Below, piece after piece: positions 1 through 14,965 of a stretch of DNA of 64,000 nucleotides. The stretch lies in assembly GCA_008360975.2 (NCBI GenBank), contig CM039211.1, positions 73,079,663-73,143,662 of the forward strand. Reading direction: 5' to 3'. Under the pieces are notes generated by a model that did no database searches, was not told where the DNA came from, and worked only from the letters and a program-made list of their open reading frames with translations. Positions within the stretch are counted from its first letter, which is position 1; each line of letters starts with the position of its first letter. Made by a program: the position numbers and the translations under genes. Source of the stretch: Lichenostomus cassidix (Eukaryota > Chordata > Aves > Passeriformes > Meliphagidae).

Positions 1-1870
1 GTAAATGATAAATGTTTTTAAAGGTGAACAAGTTCTCAGGTTTTAAGTAATTGATACAATTGCAATGTTCCTTAAAACAGGCAAAACTTCCTCAGCCTAG
101 TCTTTTACAAAATTAAATTTTAAAAGGTAGTTTCTGGGTGGGTTTTTTTTTGTTTTTGTTTGTTTCTAAACATAAACTGCCCAAAGACTTCAATCAAAGG
201 CCATGTGTATCCAAAACTGAACATCACAATCTAAAGTTCAAATACCACCACTTCAGCATTAATCTTGTTTTCCATGGACACACTAATTTGCTGCTTTTCC
301 AAAAAAGGAAAATTCAAACTCTGAAGAAAAACACATTATAGCTGATACTTCACTGTTTTCTGTACTCTCCTTTATTAAACAGCCAAATATTCTTTCACAC
401 AGTACACAAAATATAGAATGTTTAACACAATTTTACAGTATAATACTTTAGAATTCAACTATAGAGTAACAATTTTAATTGCTAAATGAAGCAGGAGAAA
501 AGGAAAGACAACTATGTCTTTACCAAACTGGTTCAAGGAAAAGATTACAAAAGTAAAGATAAAGGAACCTGCAGTCATAGACACCAACTAAAAGCAGAGA
601 CAGATTGTAACAAAGGCAGAAAACAGCATAGAATTGTAAACAGGCAGCAGACTTTCAGAAGCATAAACAAAGCTCAGTTCTATAACATACTTGCTCAGTG
701 ATCACTGAAAACAGACAGTTTATTTTATATAAGTAACATACAACTAAACCTTGCACCTCAGAAATGAAGAGAATTTGGTTCACAAGCAGCTTGAATCTCT
801 GCTTCCTAACCATGCAGACTGAAGTTTGGCTGGCGGCTACATTACCTTTAAAATTAACACCCTCTGAAAAGCTGCAACAGGAAGAATCCAAGGTCACCAC
901 ACTTCTGATTTCAAATACAAGTCTTATGACTAAAATTTAAATTATCAAGTTTAGCCAATACACTCAAGTTTGGATTGAGTGCTTAAGAAGAGAGAAGTGG
1001 GCTACTGTTTTTATTTCTCTTCATTACACAAGCAAAATTCATTAGTGCTATAAAACAAATGAGAGGACAGCACAGCACTAGACTTGAAACTACTTTCAGG
1101 GCTGCCAACCACCTCAATTCCACAGTGACTTTTAATAAAACCTATGTGTTGGCTACTGGTGAAGGGAAATGAATGGGTCTTGCTCCCTTCTTGCCTCTAG
1201 CACATACCTCATTTCTAATGCCATCCCATGGAGGCTGAAATTGGCTGACCACAGGAAAAAAAAAGGTTGAAAATACATGTTTTGAGTTACTTTTCAGTCA
1301 TATCACTTCTATTCACTGCAGTTACATGAGCACTACAAAGGAGAAGTGAGAATGTAATTGTGGGTGGCAATAGCCTGCTTTTATCACAAATAAATATGTT
1401 AAACAAAATATGGCCTTTTGATATTTGACTGATTATAGACACAAGTAAAACCTTGTACTAGATGACTTTGCCTAATAGAGAGCAGCAGAGAGTCAGAGAT
1501 GAAGGCCCATTCTCTGGCACAGAACCAGGTCTTCAGAAAAGCCAGCCATCCTGAACAAGTTGCATCCATCTCAAACACAAGCAGCATCACAGCTCTCCAG
1601 AACAAGTGGTCAAAGAGGGATCCTGCCCATGGCTGCATCAGCAGAGCCTGCAGCCCCTCTTTTCCACACTCCTAAAATGCTGCCAGCAGCTTTGCAAGGA
1701 TTGAAATAATTCCCCTGAACACACACAGGCAGCCCGTGGGACAACAGGGAGCATCTCTGTACTGTACTGTGTCCCTAAATATGCACCACTAGTGCTGGTA
1801 AGACAGATCATCCTGTACATGCAATTAGAAGAACAATCAGCAGACAAAGCCTGCTGCATATTAATTGACA

Positions 1871-1893
1871 CAGTGAGCTCTGACAGCTCACTG
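1871..1893. repeat. Perfect inverted repeat (9-bp stem, 5-nt loop)
   Basis: 'cagtgagct', loop 'ctgac', 'agctcactg'. A small hairpin-capable site in intron 2 with no clear role. Confidence 0.85.
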
Positions 1894-4800
1894 CCTTTGA
1901 ACAATGGATCCTTCATACAAAGCAGTGCTCCAAAGCTGACACTGTCACACAGATTACACGTTCCCAAAATTGTGGGGTGCATCACGGGTGTAAGCATGAC
2001 ATGCCACACATTTGGTTCACAAGGCTTTTAAGATAGCACATGCAAAAGTAAAATTTCATCCCCCCTGCCAAAACACAATGAACAGGAATAGTATTTTATA
2101 TTGCTAACCTCTTCTCTCTATAAGTATTCAAACTATCAAAGCTGACAGAATATTCCACAACCTACAGAAAGACAAACAGTATCCTGAAGGGGACTGTGTG
2201 ACAGAGCCATAGCTTGGAATGAAGCTCAAAACACCATGGAGGAAGGACAGGCCAGGAGGCACAGAAGAGTGATCAGCCAGAGCAGAACTGCTCCAACAGT
2301 CATCGGTTTACATGACATCCTATCTTCTGGGACACATATCTACTTAGAGCTGGGATTAGTATCAGTGTTTCACTGGCTCATCCACACTAGGACTGTACTT
2401 AAACTCAAATAATGCACAGTAAAACACAGGAGAGCCTGAAGGAAATCATTCCATATGATCAATAAAGTCAGCTCAACAAAGCTTTTACTGTTTGCTGGAA
2501 GAAACATCTAAAAAAATAAAGAGGTTTCTCCACTTCCTGCTGACATAATAGATCCATTGCCTACAAGGTGCAAGACCGTCCCCTCACCCACGTCACCCAG
2601 GCAATAAATCAAGACTCTCAATATTCACATGCACGCACACCCGATCAAAATTAAATTCCTCACAACCCTAAAAACCATACTTCATACACAGTACTTCCAC
2701 GAAAGGCCACAGTATGTTCATTCATACACAAACTAACGCCTGACAGAGGGCAGACATGTCTACTCATCCCTGAAAGGTGGTGCTGGAAAGGTGACTGAAT
2801 TCTGAAAGATGTTTTAACCACCACTAAAACCATATGAAAGCAAGGCAGGAGGTACAGATTTTTAGTAGTGCAGAATTACTGCCTCAAAATACACAGGAAT
2901 CACTCACTCTTAAATCCACCTTTTTGAAGCATCCAAAATCCCTTGTGATGTGAAAACTCTTCTCCATGCCTTAGTCCATAAAAATTTCAGGAGAATCAAG
3001 GACTAACATCTGTACTTATAAGTCAAGTCATGTCTGGAAATATTCCCAGGCCCTGCAACATGGTCATGTATGCTAGAAAGCAGCTAGGACATTCCCCAGC
3101 ATCAGGCCGTGCCAATTACTGGTCTCCCACACAATTCCCAGGTTTATGAGTAGCACACCATCAGGACCCACTCACACTGGGCAATTCAGAGCAGCTCCCC
3201 TACCCTACCAGCTGAAGGCTGAGAAGTATGGACAAGGCAGTCCTGAGCCAGTTGGACGTGGTGCCTGGGAATGTTCCCAGGCACGTTTGATTTATTAGGA
3301 AGGAGGCAGCCAAGACGTATCACCATTTCACCTTCACTAAGCACTCAAGCTGAAGCCTAGAAGCACACTTCAGGCTTTGTATTTTACCAGACAAGGGGGT
3401 TTGGGTTTGAACCCACTTTCCACTGTATCAATGGTAAGCTATCATTGTTTTCAAAATATAATTTGGTTTCTGTGTCCATGCTGTATCTAAACCCTCCTGT
3501 GCAGACAGTGTTTAAATATACTCCAAAACACAAGTTCAAAGCTAATGTACTTCCTCTCTCCTGAAAGGACACTTTCATTCCAAGGAGCATTTTCACTGCT
3601 GTTCTCAAAACAAACTGTTGACAGAAACAAGTCAACATCTGGTCAACAATACAAAAGCTAGTTTTTTATCCTTCCAACACTTTTCAACACTAGCTCAGAA
3701 CAGTAAATCACCATGTTCAGCGGCCTCTAGCACTCCCTGCTTGAATAGTAGGTTGTTACTTTTACAGATACCACAAGTAAGTGAATTTATTAAAAGGGAC
3801 TTCAGGGATATAAAGCACCAATTTGGCTCAGTTTTCCAGGTGATTCAGAGGTCTAACAAGAGAAAACTATTTCCTAGAGAAAGAAGAAATGCTGAAAAAA
3901 TACTTGGAAGGAGTAAGAACTTCTCTTTGAGACCCAGGTACTTTTAGGAAAGCTCCAAATCTAGCAGCTATCTCATTAAACTCCTATACACTAAACCTGG
4001 GACAGCTGAGCTTTGGAACAATTATTTAGGTCTGACCAGAGGACTGATGTGGTGAAGAAATGATCAGACAAGTTAATACATGGTGGAATCAAAGCTATTT
4101 GTGTCAGAGTCTTTCCTTAAGTGGAAAGAGTTGTAAGAGCTGGTGTTTCAGCCTGACTTTTTATCTGCTTATAAGGAGCAGCATTTCAGATAGTACCATG
4201 CAACTCTGGTGAGAAGAATCTTTAATGTGGCCATCAGTATGCAACAGTACACTGTATGTCTTCAGTTCTTCCATTTCATCATTTCCTTTAATAGGAAAAT
4301 CAGAGTTTCAAAAAACCTGCACTCTGGGCAAGAAATTACATACACAGCAATGAGCTGTAGCAATGCTTCGCAGTTTAGACAAAATGGCCAAAACTGACTG
4401 TCTTTCTGTAAGACAGAAAACACTGATGTACACAAGAAAAATGTGGACACAGGAAAACCCCAACTATTAAGGATTACCTGACAGTATTTTTAGTGCCTTA
4501 TCTACATGACAAGGATGGTGTTCCCAGTCATTATTCCACTACTTCAGTGGAGTAACAGTTAACTGCAAGTCTACTACAAAAACTGGACTATCAAGTCCTG
4601 GTGCAAATACAGATAAATTATTGATCTGCCTATCAAAAAATTAACATGGACAAACACAGTTTGTGCTACACTCATGAACAAGCAACAAAATTGTTTTAAT
4701 GTAATATATCTCTACTGGAGGAATAACACCCATATCAAAATCCATAACAACCAAAAAAACCTATATGGATGAAACAGTTTAAAGAAAAACACTTAACTGA

Positions 4801-6588
4801 TCTTCCTGAGTCAAAAAAACCCCCACATGGACATAATATCAACTGGAACACACTGCCCAAAACCAAATTCTTGTATTAGATATAATTAGGTAGTAAATGA
4901 CACTGCAGGAGAAGGCTGAACAGGGTAAGATGACCTGAGACAGCACAACCTCATCTTAGTGAATACAGAAAGATATTTACATCTTGGCTTGCAGCAGCAG
5001 TAATTCTAAACTAGAAACATCAGTAGTTGGAGATGTAGGTACACAGTTCAATCCACAATCCCCTCACTGATGTCCAGATGCCAACTATTAAAGCTTATTG
5101 GTACTCAACGTAGGCTGCTTAATTAGGATCAGTTTCTCAAAGCAGTTAAAAGACAGACATACTGATTTGCAGATCCAAGCAGGTATGTGCAAGTACTGTC
5201 CAGATATTCATGGCCACAGCATCAACAAGCTGGTGTCTACATGTGGCACTGCACATACTCCAAGACATTCCTGCACTTTTCCCAAGAGCATTTGCAAAGT
5301 AGGACATACAACCAGGGATAAAGGTGGCAGATCTTATCAACAATACTAATTTTTAGAGAGATGTGCTTTATGTGTAACTAAAAAACCTGAAGCCAGCAGA
5401 GTTTTACTGCGTGCACTGTATTACACAGAGTACTTAGGCTGGTCTAGCTGTATTATAGATTGTTGCTACTAGAAATTTATTACCAATTTTTACTGAGAAA
5501 CAGAATGAACAAATAACTATCCTGCCACTATTTACAGTGTTGGCAATGATGTGTGCTCGAGGTCCTTTTTGTACTAAGTGAAGTGCTTGCCACAAGCACA
5601 ACATCAAATGAAAGCAGGCAAAATCACTTCAAAGATATTTACATATGAAGTACCAGAAAATCTATAAAGAAGTTGTTAAATATTGTCACAATTCATATTT
5701 AACTGCAGTTACACATTTTTCTTCAAAGTCTTGCAAGGTGGAACAGCCCTAAAGGAGCTAAAAGGCACTGAGTTCAGTTGACAGCCTCCTCTTTACCTGA
5801 AGTGGTAGCACAAGAAATATGATAAAACCTGAAATGCAAATAGCATTGTGCTAGTCAAAGCCCACATTATACAGAAAACATTACAGAAATGGTCTTGGAC
5901 ATCTAATTTGCTTATTTGTGAAGTATTACTCTGAGCCCCTAATATCCTTCCTGAATCCTTCCCATCTTTCAGAATCTGCAGCCACTAACAAGTTTGCCAA
6001 GTTTATGCTCACGGCAATCTTCTCCATTTACCTTTCCCCTGCATCTTATAATCATGGGTCTTTCTCCCACTGAATCTAATTTGTCTGCTCCTACATTTTC
6101 TGACACATTTGTAGTGCTGGAGATGTGGCTGAAATGAAAATTCTAGAATTCTCATGCAAAGCCTTCCCTATAAAAGTAAGCCTCATGCTGGTTTTCACTC
6201 TGCTTTTACTCAAAGACTAAACAAGAAAAACACAACAATAACAACATAAAAATGTTTTTTTGATTATCAGGTTTTCACTTGAATTGGAGAAGTTACTTAT
6301 ACAAGCACCTTTATACCAGCCTGACATTTACTAGGCTTAGTACTTTGACTGTTTTTTTGTGAAGGAGGCAGAAAAGAAATGAAAAATTTGCTGCAAGAGC
6401 TATACCAAGCTATCCAAATTGGAATTAGAGCAGTAAGAAATGGCCACTAGACTTATGGAATCCCATTTTTTTCTAACAAATGGGCAAATGCCAATGCTTT
6501 AGCATTGCTCATGGCTGTTTCTGTAAAATTCAACTGTGGAAACAGGCTGAAATCTAAAAACTCAAGATCTGTATCTTGTACAGTGTTT

Positions 6589-6610
6589 AAAAAAAAAAAA
6601 AAAAAAAAAA
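6589..6610 (+). repeat. Poly(A) tract, 22 bp
   Basis: Pure A run in intron 2. No adjoining processed pseudogene or LINE end is visible. Confidence 0.95.
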
Positions 6611-8280
6611 TCAATCTTGCTATGTAAGGGCTTACATCCAAGACTTCAGAGCAATATACTGAGCAGGACACCAAGGCAGGAACATCACAACATGGATGTA
6701 GCCTCCAATTTATCACTGGTGTATCTACACTGAAGCTGTACTCCTGTGAATACACTGCCCATTACACTCCACTGACTCTACCTTTGAGAAAACAACCAGT
6801 GAATTGAAGTATGGTAGAACAGAATCCTTCCTTTCCTACCAGTTACCTTCTTCCTGATGCAAATAAGATTCAAGAACTGCTAAGAGGAGATATACCAAGC
6901 CCTTGGAGCTAGATCAGAGAGGGTCTCAAAGACTCCAATAATAGGAAAGACTGAATTGAAAGGCTTAGGTGTGACAGAGATGAAACTAAGTCAGCAATTA
7001 AAAAAGTTCACTGGCTTACATACAGTATTGTATTCAGTGCAGACAGCTCCTACCTAATCTGCCTGATCATTGTTTCCTTAATTCTGGGTTTCAAATGAAA
7101 ATATGTGTAGCTGCTTTTATATTCTGATTTGATAGTCCTTTCTGTATACTGACAATTAGCACTTTTCACTCTTACAGCCTAAAATGCCTACAAACCAGAA
7201 AGGAGCAAAGCTAACTACATTAAAGGTCTTTCCAAAAAGCACCTCAGCTAGCTGTATAGCCAACTGCCTGAACAAAAGCTTCCTCTAAAATGCAGTCTGG
7301 TGGACCCAAGTGTCTCACCTACTGAAATGCATGTTGCTTCCATCTCTTTTCCCCATGATGGGGGTGACAGGAGAAAGGATAGTTGCACTATGCTCACTCA
7401 AGAAAGACTAAAACAACCTGCAATAGGGACATGAACGTTAAGTTCCTTTCATGAGATATCTACCATACTCCTCCTTCAAATCATTTTGCATCCCTGCAGA
7501 ACTGACCAATGTTTTCACTTGTATCTCCAGCATCCCATATGACAGTGACATAATGTCACGTGCTCACTAAAGTGTACAGAACCAGGCATACACATCCATC
7601 AAATGGAATGACTCAAAGCTACAACAGTCCCTTCCTGCTTGTCAATGACATCAAGTTACAGAGGTCCTGACCTCATTATCTTGCAATAGAAAATGTAAAG
7701 ATTCAGTAATTCACTATGAAATAAATGATTTCTCTTCCAATCACCTGCTACAGGGATGAGGTAATAAGTTAACAAATGCCAAATGAAAACCACAGGTATG
7801 AATTCTTCTTGAAAATTATTTACACCATTCTGCAGTGGCACTTGCCTTTTAAGAGGAGCTGGACAAAGGTTCTTCTATGGAGACCATTCTGTGACAGACC
7901 CTGGGGTAGGAAAGTAGACCCCTAGAAAAGTTCTGTTAAAGGGCAGTATTAGCAACCAGAGCAAATAAATATTTCTATGCACTTACACACAACTACAGGT
8001 GGGATAGGCAGTTTGCCACCAGAATCTCCCATTCTTCGAAGAAGAAACAGAGCCTGGCAAGTCTAGGGAAAGGATATTAAGTAATGTCTTACAAAGCCCC
8101 AGACTGAATGTTCTTGCAGAACTGAAAGCACAGATTTCTCTCTCAGCACAAACTCAACAAAACAAAAGCATGAGAGGGGCACTGAGCTCCTACAAGTAGG
8201 AGTGCTTCGTCAAGTGTCTCTAACCCCTCAGATTTACTTATTTAAGCAACTGGCCTTGTATAGTTACTAATAAAAAAAGA

Positions 8281-8307
8281 AAAGAAAGAAATTGGTTTTC
8301 TTTCTTT
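8281..8307. repeat. Purine/pyrimidine inverted repeat (11-bp stem, 5-nt loop)
   Basis: 'aaagaaagaaa' (8281-8291), loop 'ttggt', 'tttctttcttt' (8297-8307). A simple-sequence hairpin in intron 2. Confidence 0.85.
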
Positions 8308-9751
8308 CCCAGAATCCAAAAGCAGATCTTTCTGCTTCAAGCAGAAGACACAGATTACTTGCTGAAAACTGTAACTACACCTTATCTCCCTGCCTCCCTC
8401 CACCCCAAATACACATTCAGTACACACTACAGCCAAGAAAAAACATTTATGTATGTGCATATTTAGTGGAATATAAATCAGGAACCATTACACAACCTCT
8501 CATCTTTCAGAATGCTTTTACGAATAAAGTTTACATAGAATTTTATAAAGTATATTCAAAACCATTACATCAAATACAAAATGCAGCATCTGAACTGATG
8601 AAAATGACTTAGTAACCTTCCTTATAAATGGATGTATGCTAAAAAAAATTAACACATCAAAATAGCCAGAAAAGCAGGAGGCACAGGATGCAATTAACCT
8701 CTCTAACACTGTGGGAAAAGAAAAAAAAAAAGTCATTGAATAACTCCCATTGACTTCAGATTAAAACTTCAAGGATGTCCACAGGGGACACAAAAGTGGA
8801 ACATGATGTACAAAAGATACTGTTAGAGCCCAACATCTGAGCTGCCCAGTGCTTGTTTCAGGGCCAGTAGCTAGTTTCCTCCAGTTTTGCTGAGTGCTGG
8901 GCCAACAAGTCATCTTGATGAACAGTATATGCTTCTGTTGCCTTTTCTAAAGGCACACTTCTTCCTGGTCACATGTGCAACAAACTGCCTACATAGGCAA
9001 AAATACAGATAATAAGGCTCTTCAAAGCACTTCATTGTCCTCACTTCTCCCAAACCCTGACATGTTAGCCCAGCGTTGTCAGAGAGAATAAAGCAGCCAA
9101 CAACAATCAGTGCTACCTTTATTTTTGTCTCAATGCTAGGAGATCCTGGAAGGATAGCACCTCAAAGTTCAAGAGCAATTTTCCCAGGATGCCATGGAAA
9201 CCAAGCTGAAGTAAAATATTTATTTCTTTTCTCATTGTCCATATGGTCTGTTCAGATGCAGACCCTATCAAGGAGTCTCTATTCCCTGTTCAAAGTCAGA
9301 TGGAGAGTAGAGCCTGACAACTTCTAAATGGCAAGGTCAAGCAGCACAGAGGTGGTGTTCAGGACTAAGAAATAAAAGGCATGCAATGCAGCTCAGCCTC
9401 CTTCAAGACTCAACAGAGAGTTGGCCACAAGTTTTATGCTCAAAGACCAAAGATGTGGAGCATCCAAAAGCAGCCCACGGAAATCATGAGCTAACAGCTT
9501 TGCTGGGAAACTTGCCCTGCAGTTCCCTACTCACAACCAAACACCACAGCTTTCAGCAGCTCTGCATATCACAAACTGAGGCAGTCTAACTGGAGATAAG
9601 AACCTAAGCACAGAAAAGCTGCTCCTCATCAGGTGTTCAAAAACAGCCATTAAAACCAACTCCTAGATGCCCTGTATCTAGTGAAGATGACAAGTGTACA
9701 ACAGCATTCACAATGGCAGCTCATTGAAGACAAACCAAGTGATGGAGGGAA

Positions 9752-9880
9752 CCCAACCAAAAAAGAAAACAAAATACCAACCAAAAAAAAAAACCAAACA
9801 AAAAACAAACAAAAAAAAAAAAACCCAACCAAACAACAAAAAAACCTCATCCCAAAACCAACAATAAAGAAAAACCTACT
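9752..9880 (+). repeat. A/C-rich low-complexity tract
   Basis: About 130 bp made of runs of A broken by CC and single C, in intron 2. The open frames across it are artefacts of the composition. Confidence 0.85.
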
Positions 9881-11131
9881 ACCATATGAATCCACAAGCT
9901 CTGAGGTTGTTTATGCTTTAAGATGACATTCTTGAAATGGTAACTTGGAATTCCTACACTGCTTTCATTTGTTACATTATTATATCCAATAAAGGTTTTC
10001 TGACTGCTGCCATTTCTCATCTCTAGAAACTTAAACTGCTCTATGATAATATCAGGCAGCGGGTTGAGATGACACCCAGTGCATTTTCACAGGTTAATGC
10101 TGCATCATTCTTTACAGACCTGAAAATCAGAAATAACAAACAACAATGTATCTGTATATGAAGACCTATCCATCACAATATTGGCTGATCTATCCACAAC
10201 AAATTGGTTTGTTAACAGCAGACAAATCTCACAGAAGATCATACTTTCAACAGACATTAAAAAATTACCTTTATCTCAAGTTCTCTAACCACTGTTAGTC
10301 ACAGTAGGTGTGGTGAAAGCTCTCCCCACAAGCTAACAGGTACAGCTACCAAGCAAGGGCCAAGTAATGTAATTTTTCTTGAGTAGTCCATCATCCTCCA
10401 AGTGGGTGAGAGGCTGATGCTACCACTTGTGTGGGCTGTTTTGCAACTGAGGGACAGCTGAGAAAACATGAGATGTTTTTATTAACCTTCTCAAGCTACT
10501 GTGTATCTGGGGTAGTGAGGGGGAGAGGTTAGCTCTGCTAGATATTTCTCTTGCCCACAGTCCTCAAAACGTATGTTAACTTGGCAAAAAGATTACTCTT
10601 CGAATGACTGTTACAGGATCTTTTAATACCTCATTTCAAACTGAACCCTTCTCTGGACAGCCCCTACAAATTACACACCAATCTCGAGAACCCCAAGAAG
10701 AAAAACACAGGATATATGCTATGAAGTGCTCAATGCAGGGAGGCCACTAAACCCAGTGATCCCTGCTGCAGCCCAAGCCATGCACACCTGGCACAGAACT
10801 GGTGAAGCAGAGAATACATTGACCTTGATACATATCCCAAACAACAGACTGTCTTTATGAAAACTTAAAGAAAAACCAACTATAATATACCTAAAGTGTA
10901 AGTGTTTCCTATAAAGAATTTCAAATTAAGTTCGAGGCTTAGAGAAAGCTTCCCCAACACTTATTCTAACACTGAGGCAGAGAGCTGAATGGTACTTGTG
11001 ACATCACTGTTTGCCAAAAAAATACAAAATCATGTCTGACAATGACATCACCAACACTGACAATGCCCATATTTAATGAGGAATATTAAAGAAAATTCAA
11101 AACTAGCAAGAAAGCCATAAAAAGCCTTGAA

Positions 11132-11193
11132 GAGTTGCATTGTTGAAGAGAAGAAAGAGAACGAGTTGCATTGTTGAGATAGAAGAAAGCAGT
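11132..11193. repeat. Imperfect tandem duplication, period 31
   Basis: Two adjoining 31-bp units begin with the same 15 bp 'gagttgcattgttga' (11132 and 11163) and share a purine-rich second half. It lies in SMAD2 intron 2. Confidence 0.85.
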
Positions 11194-14100
11194 ATTTTAC
11201 CTTTAAAATGCACTTTGCATGTTTGCTGAGATATTGTGTTACCTTATATGCTTTTGGTAAGGCAAAATCAAGAAGCTAATAGCCAAGGTGCCTAATCAGA
11301 AACCTCTACTCTCCTCAGGCCCGGAAGAGAACATGGGACCCCACAGCAGATACTGTCATCAGAAAATTGGAATATGAAGGAGACCCCTCTAGAGTAAGAA
11401 CCAAAATCTACTTCCCAAGCTTTGCTGATTAGAGCTTAGGCAGAAAGGATGTGTTAAGACCTTGGCCAAGTCCTGAAGTCTTCAACATCTTGCTCATGAT
11501 CCACACCCACAACATGCATCTGAAGACCGTGCCCACAAGTGCTCTTGCCTCACATCCAATTGCTTAACAGGTAAAGCTCTTTCCCAGGACATCCAACAAT
11601 TTCTTTTGCTCACTCCACCTATCAGAAGTCAACCCTGATCTACCACCACCTGCCTTATGCTGAGGTGGCAGTTGCCCTGCTCTATCTCTCTGTCCTGTGG
11701 CAGCCAAAAAGATGGGAGTTTCAAAGGCCCACGGAACATTAAGTTAACAAATACATGGATTTTGCTAGAAAGAAAGCTGCTTAAACCCTTCGTGGAATGT
11801 CTATGGTTGCTGGCCAAAACGTTGGGGGGTTCCCAGAGGATCAACAAACACACTGGCACTTGACTCCAGTAAAAGTGTCTTCCCATCAGTGAACAGAATT
11901 ACAGAATTTTTTTAATGTCTGCCACTAATGCAGTTTGCACTAGGTAAAGCCCTTCTGTTTTCCTCCTATATTAATCGAATTGAGACACAGTAGACAGCAA
12001 AGCATTAATTTGTGGGTACTAACTGTGCTTAGACAAGGCATCAGTCTGCAAGACAGGTACATGGGACAAACAGAACATTAGACATCCAAATTTAAAATGC
12101 AAAAGAACTGAAAGAGCATTTTTGTTATTAGCTTTGCAGAATTCATCGGTATGGACACATCTGAATTCCCTTCCCTGGTATGGCTGTAAAGGTTATATTC
12201 AAGTTCCCTCCACTGTAGCAGAAGGGGATATTTATGACAGACATAAAGATAGTAAAGAATTATCAATAAGCTTGGGTAACAGGAGGCTGTGCTGCTGTAG
12301 GCTTATGCAAACACTGCAAGGTTCAGAAGCCACTCCTGATATATGTAGCTGAAGTCCATGAGACGAACATTGGAGTTGTCTATTAAAGAGAAAAGACTTT
12401 TTCAGCCAAACACCGGAGTCAAAAACTATTTCAAACATGACTTTCTGTGTCACAAAGCTGCAATATTCCACATCAGTTGGTATAAGCCTTTATTCATGTT
12501 CAAAACTTCAAAACTGCAGCATGAGTTGAAATTATTTCAAGTGTCAGAGGAACTCAGCTTGAAGTCTTCCACAAAACTAAGGGGAAGTAAAGACCAGTTC
12601 TGGGAGGTAACTCACTAATTCAACTAATCAGTAACTTTGAAATTCTGCATTTAAGCAAAACTTCATTTGCACTGGGCTTTTCTCAATACTCAAGAAAATA
12701 ACAAACTGATTACCCAAAAAAGGGTCTCTTCACCTACAATTATGAGCCAAGAATCTTAGTAAAAATTTTCTCTTACTCTAAAACTTGTTAGTACGTTTTG
12801 TAATGAAAAGTAACAGTTTGGAGAATCTTTTCTGCACAAACGCTGAAGTCAGATTGCTGTGCAGCACTTGTTCACGGGGATTTCCCCAACCTCATTGTTC
12901 TTCTGCCAACTCTAAAGCATATGCAGTGAGATGTGAACTTACTCCAGCTCCCGATTGTTCTCTTGTATCCTGCCAGTCAGCTTCAAACAATGCAGCGTGA
13001 CAGAAGCCAAAGAAAGCTGTTCATGATGAGACTACGGCATTGTACACAGTAAATTTTAGTAGCTTTCCACCAATCAGCAGTGCAACTGAGTCAGAGTAAG
13101 TGAAAAAAAAAACCCAAGTAGTAAAAAAGACATGGGAAATTACTTCTATTAAATTAGCAGGTGTACATTACAAGCAGGATTAAATCAGTAGGGAGCCTAT
13201 TAACCAGCTATTTGTGTTCAAAGTTGCAAGCAGTAAAGGAACTGCAGTATCTTCTTTATCCTATAAATTCTTCCTAGAAAAACAGCTTGAGCTACAAATT
13301 TGAGAAGATTTTCCTGTAAAATTGGGCAGGTTGTCATAAAACATTCATACCAGTAAAAACAGCACTCAGGTGTTTTGTTGCAGTACCAAGAAAATGAAAA
13401 TGGCTGACTTCTACAGAAGAAGAATAAAATGTGGACAGGAATCATCACCACAGTGAATAGCTGGTGAGATATAAAGGCATAAGTTACCACAGCAAGCTAG
13501 GGAACAGTTTAGCATTGACTGGAACTGGGTAAAGACTGATTCCTTTGTTGGAGAATAAAATAACTACTATTTATGAGATAATTTTGGGCTCAGTATTGAC
13601 AAAGCACAGTCAACTAGGTTTTTTTTTTTAAAGTGACTAATATGTCTTCTTAACGGCAGCATGAACTGTCAGGATGCTGGTATTACTCTTCCTAGTCAGA
13701 GCTTTCTACCAGAATCTACTGAGCAGGTAAGGTGCTAAAGTAACACAAATAGCCCCAGCATCAGTTGTTAACCTGACAAATAATTGCACATTAAAAAAAA
13801 AAAATTAAGCAAGCTTTAACACTTACTCTAACACTTATTTTTGATTCTGACTCTTCCTGCTTCTTACCATTAAAGCAATCCTAATGAAGAGCAATACTAC
13901 TTTGAATGAAGAATCTTCACCAGTTCTAACCATTCAAATTTTCACCTCTGAGTTTGCTATCACATCACTGATACTGCAATGACAAAAAATACTTTAAGCT
14001 TACTCCCTAAACAATTAATACATCTTACAGCAGTGAAGGTGGCACTATTACAATTCTTCAAAAAAAACACCCTCCATTTACAGATTGAAAAATTATAGCA

Positions 14101-14654
14101 AATTAAAAAGTTAGGTTACCTGGGAAAAAGCAGCAGAACCAAGGCCAGAATCCACATTCCCTGAGCCTTTATCCAGTGTTCCAGTTAGTATTCAATATCA
14201 TCCTCAAAATTCAACATGTTTTCCTCCTGACTCGAGAGACAAGTTCCTTTGAACTACACAGCATTTTGCTACTGGCTAAGTATCTTGCACATTTATATTT
14301 TTACACATTGACCTAGCTCAAATGACATGCCAATACTCTCTGCTTGGCACACCAACTCTAACAAATTATGTGGGTAAGTCACATGGCTTCCTGAATTGCA
14401 CGAGCTTAAAACTGGCAGCCCTAAGTATCTTTGTTTAATACTCTAAGACTTCCTTTTTCAGGATGACATCATTGTAAGATGCTGTAACCTGAGCTATGTC
14501 TACACTAAAGCTTAACCTCAGCTACAGCAATTCAGTCCTCACCACCAGCCACAGCTGTGCCACAAAACAAGTTAACTGTTATGTTTTAGTATTTGCAATT
14601 AAACCTCACTCAATTACACTTGAACACAACTGCTATTCTTAATTTAAGTAAAAA

Positions 14655-14965
14655 GCTCATCCCATTCCACCTCCTGCCATGGGCAGGGATACCTTCCACT
14701 ATCCCAGGTTGCTCCAAGCCCTGTCCAGCCTGGCCTTGGACACTGCCAGGGATCCAGGGGCAGTCACAGCTCCTCTGGGCACCCTGTGCCAGAGCCTCAC
14801 CACCCTCACAGGAAAGAATTTCTTCACAATATCCCACCTAACCCTGCCCTCTGGCACTGGGAAACCATTCCCCCTTGGCCTATCACTCCAGGCCCTTGTC
14901 CAAAGTCCCACTCTTGCAGCCCATTTAAGGTACCTGAAGGGGCTCTAAGGTATCCCTGGAGAGAG
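14655..14965 (-). mobile_element. CR1 LINE 3' fragment
   Basis: The element reads on the minus strand, in the same sense as SMAD2. It keeps the CR1 3' hallmark CCCTGCCCATGGCAGG-like segment (slightly altered here), the 'tagtggaaggt' and 'ggcacagggtgcccagag' type blocks, and part of the C-terminal end of the ORF2 reverse transcriptase. The usual 8-bp tail repeat is missing. It is strongly 5'-truncated, as is normal for CR1. Confidence 0.9.

Noticed and set aside
361..400. Minus-strand AATAAA near the left edge as the SMAD2 3' end
   Set aside because: None of the SMAD2 exons 3-11 is found between this point and exon 2, so it must lie inside intron 2.
1638..2009. 123-codon minus open frame in SMAD2 intron 2
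   Set aside because: Not similar to any SMAD2 exon or other family I recognise; Cys/Ser-rich translation of ordinary intron sequence.
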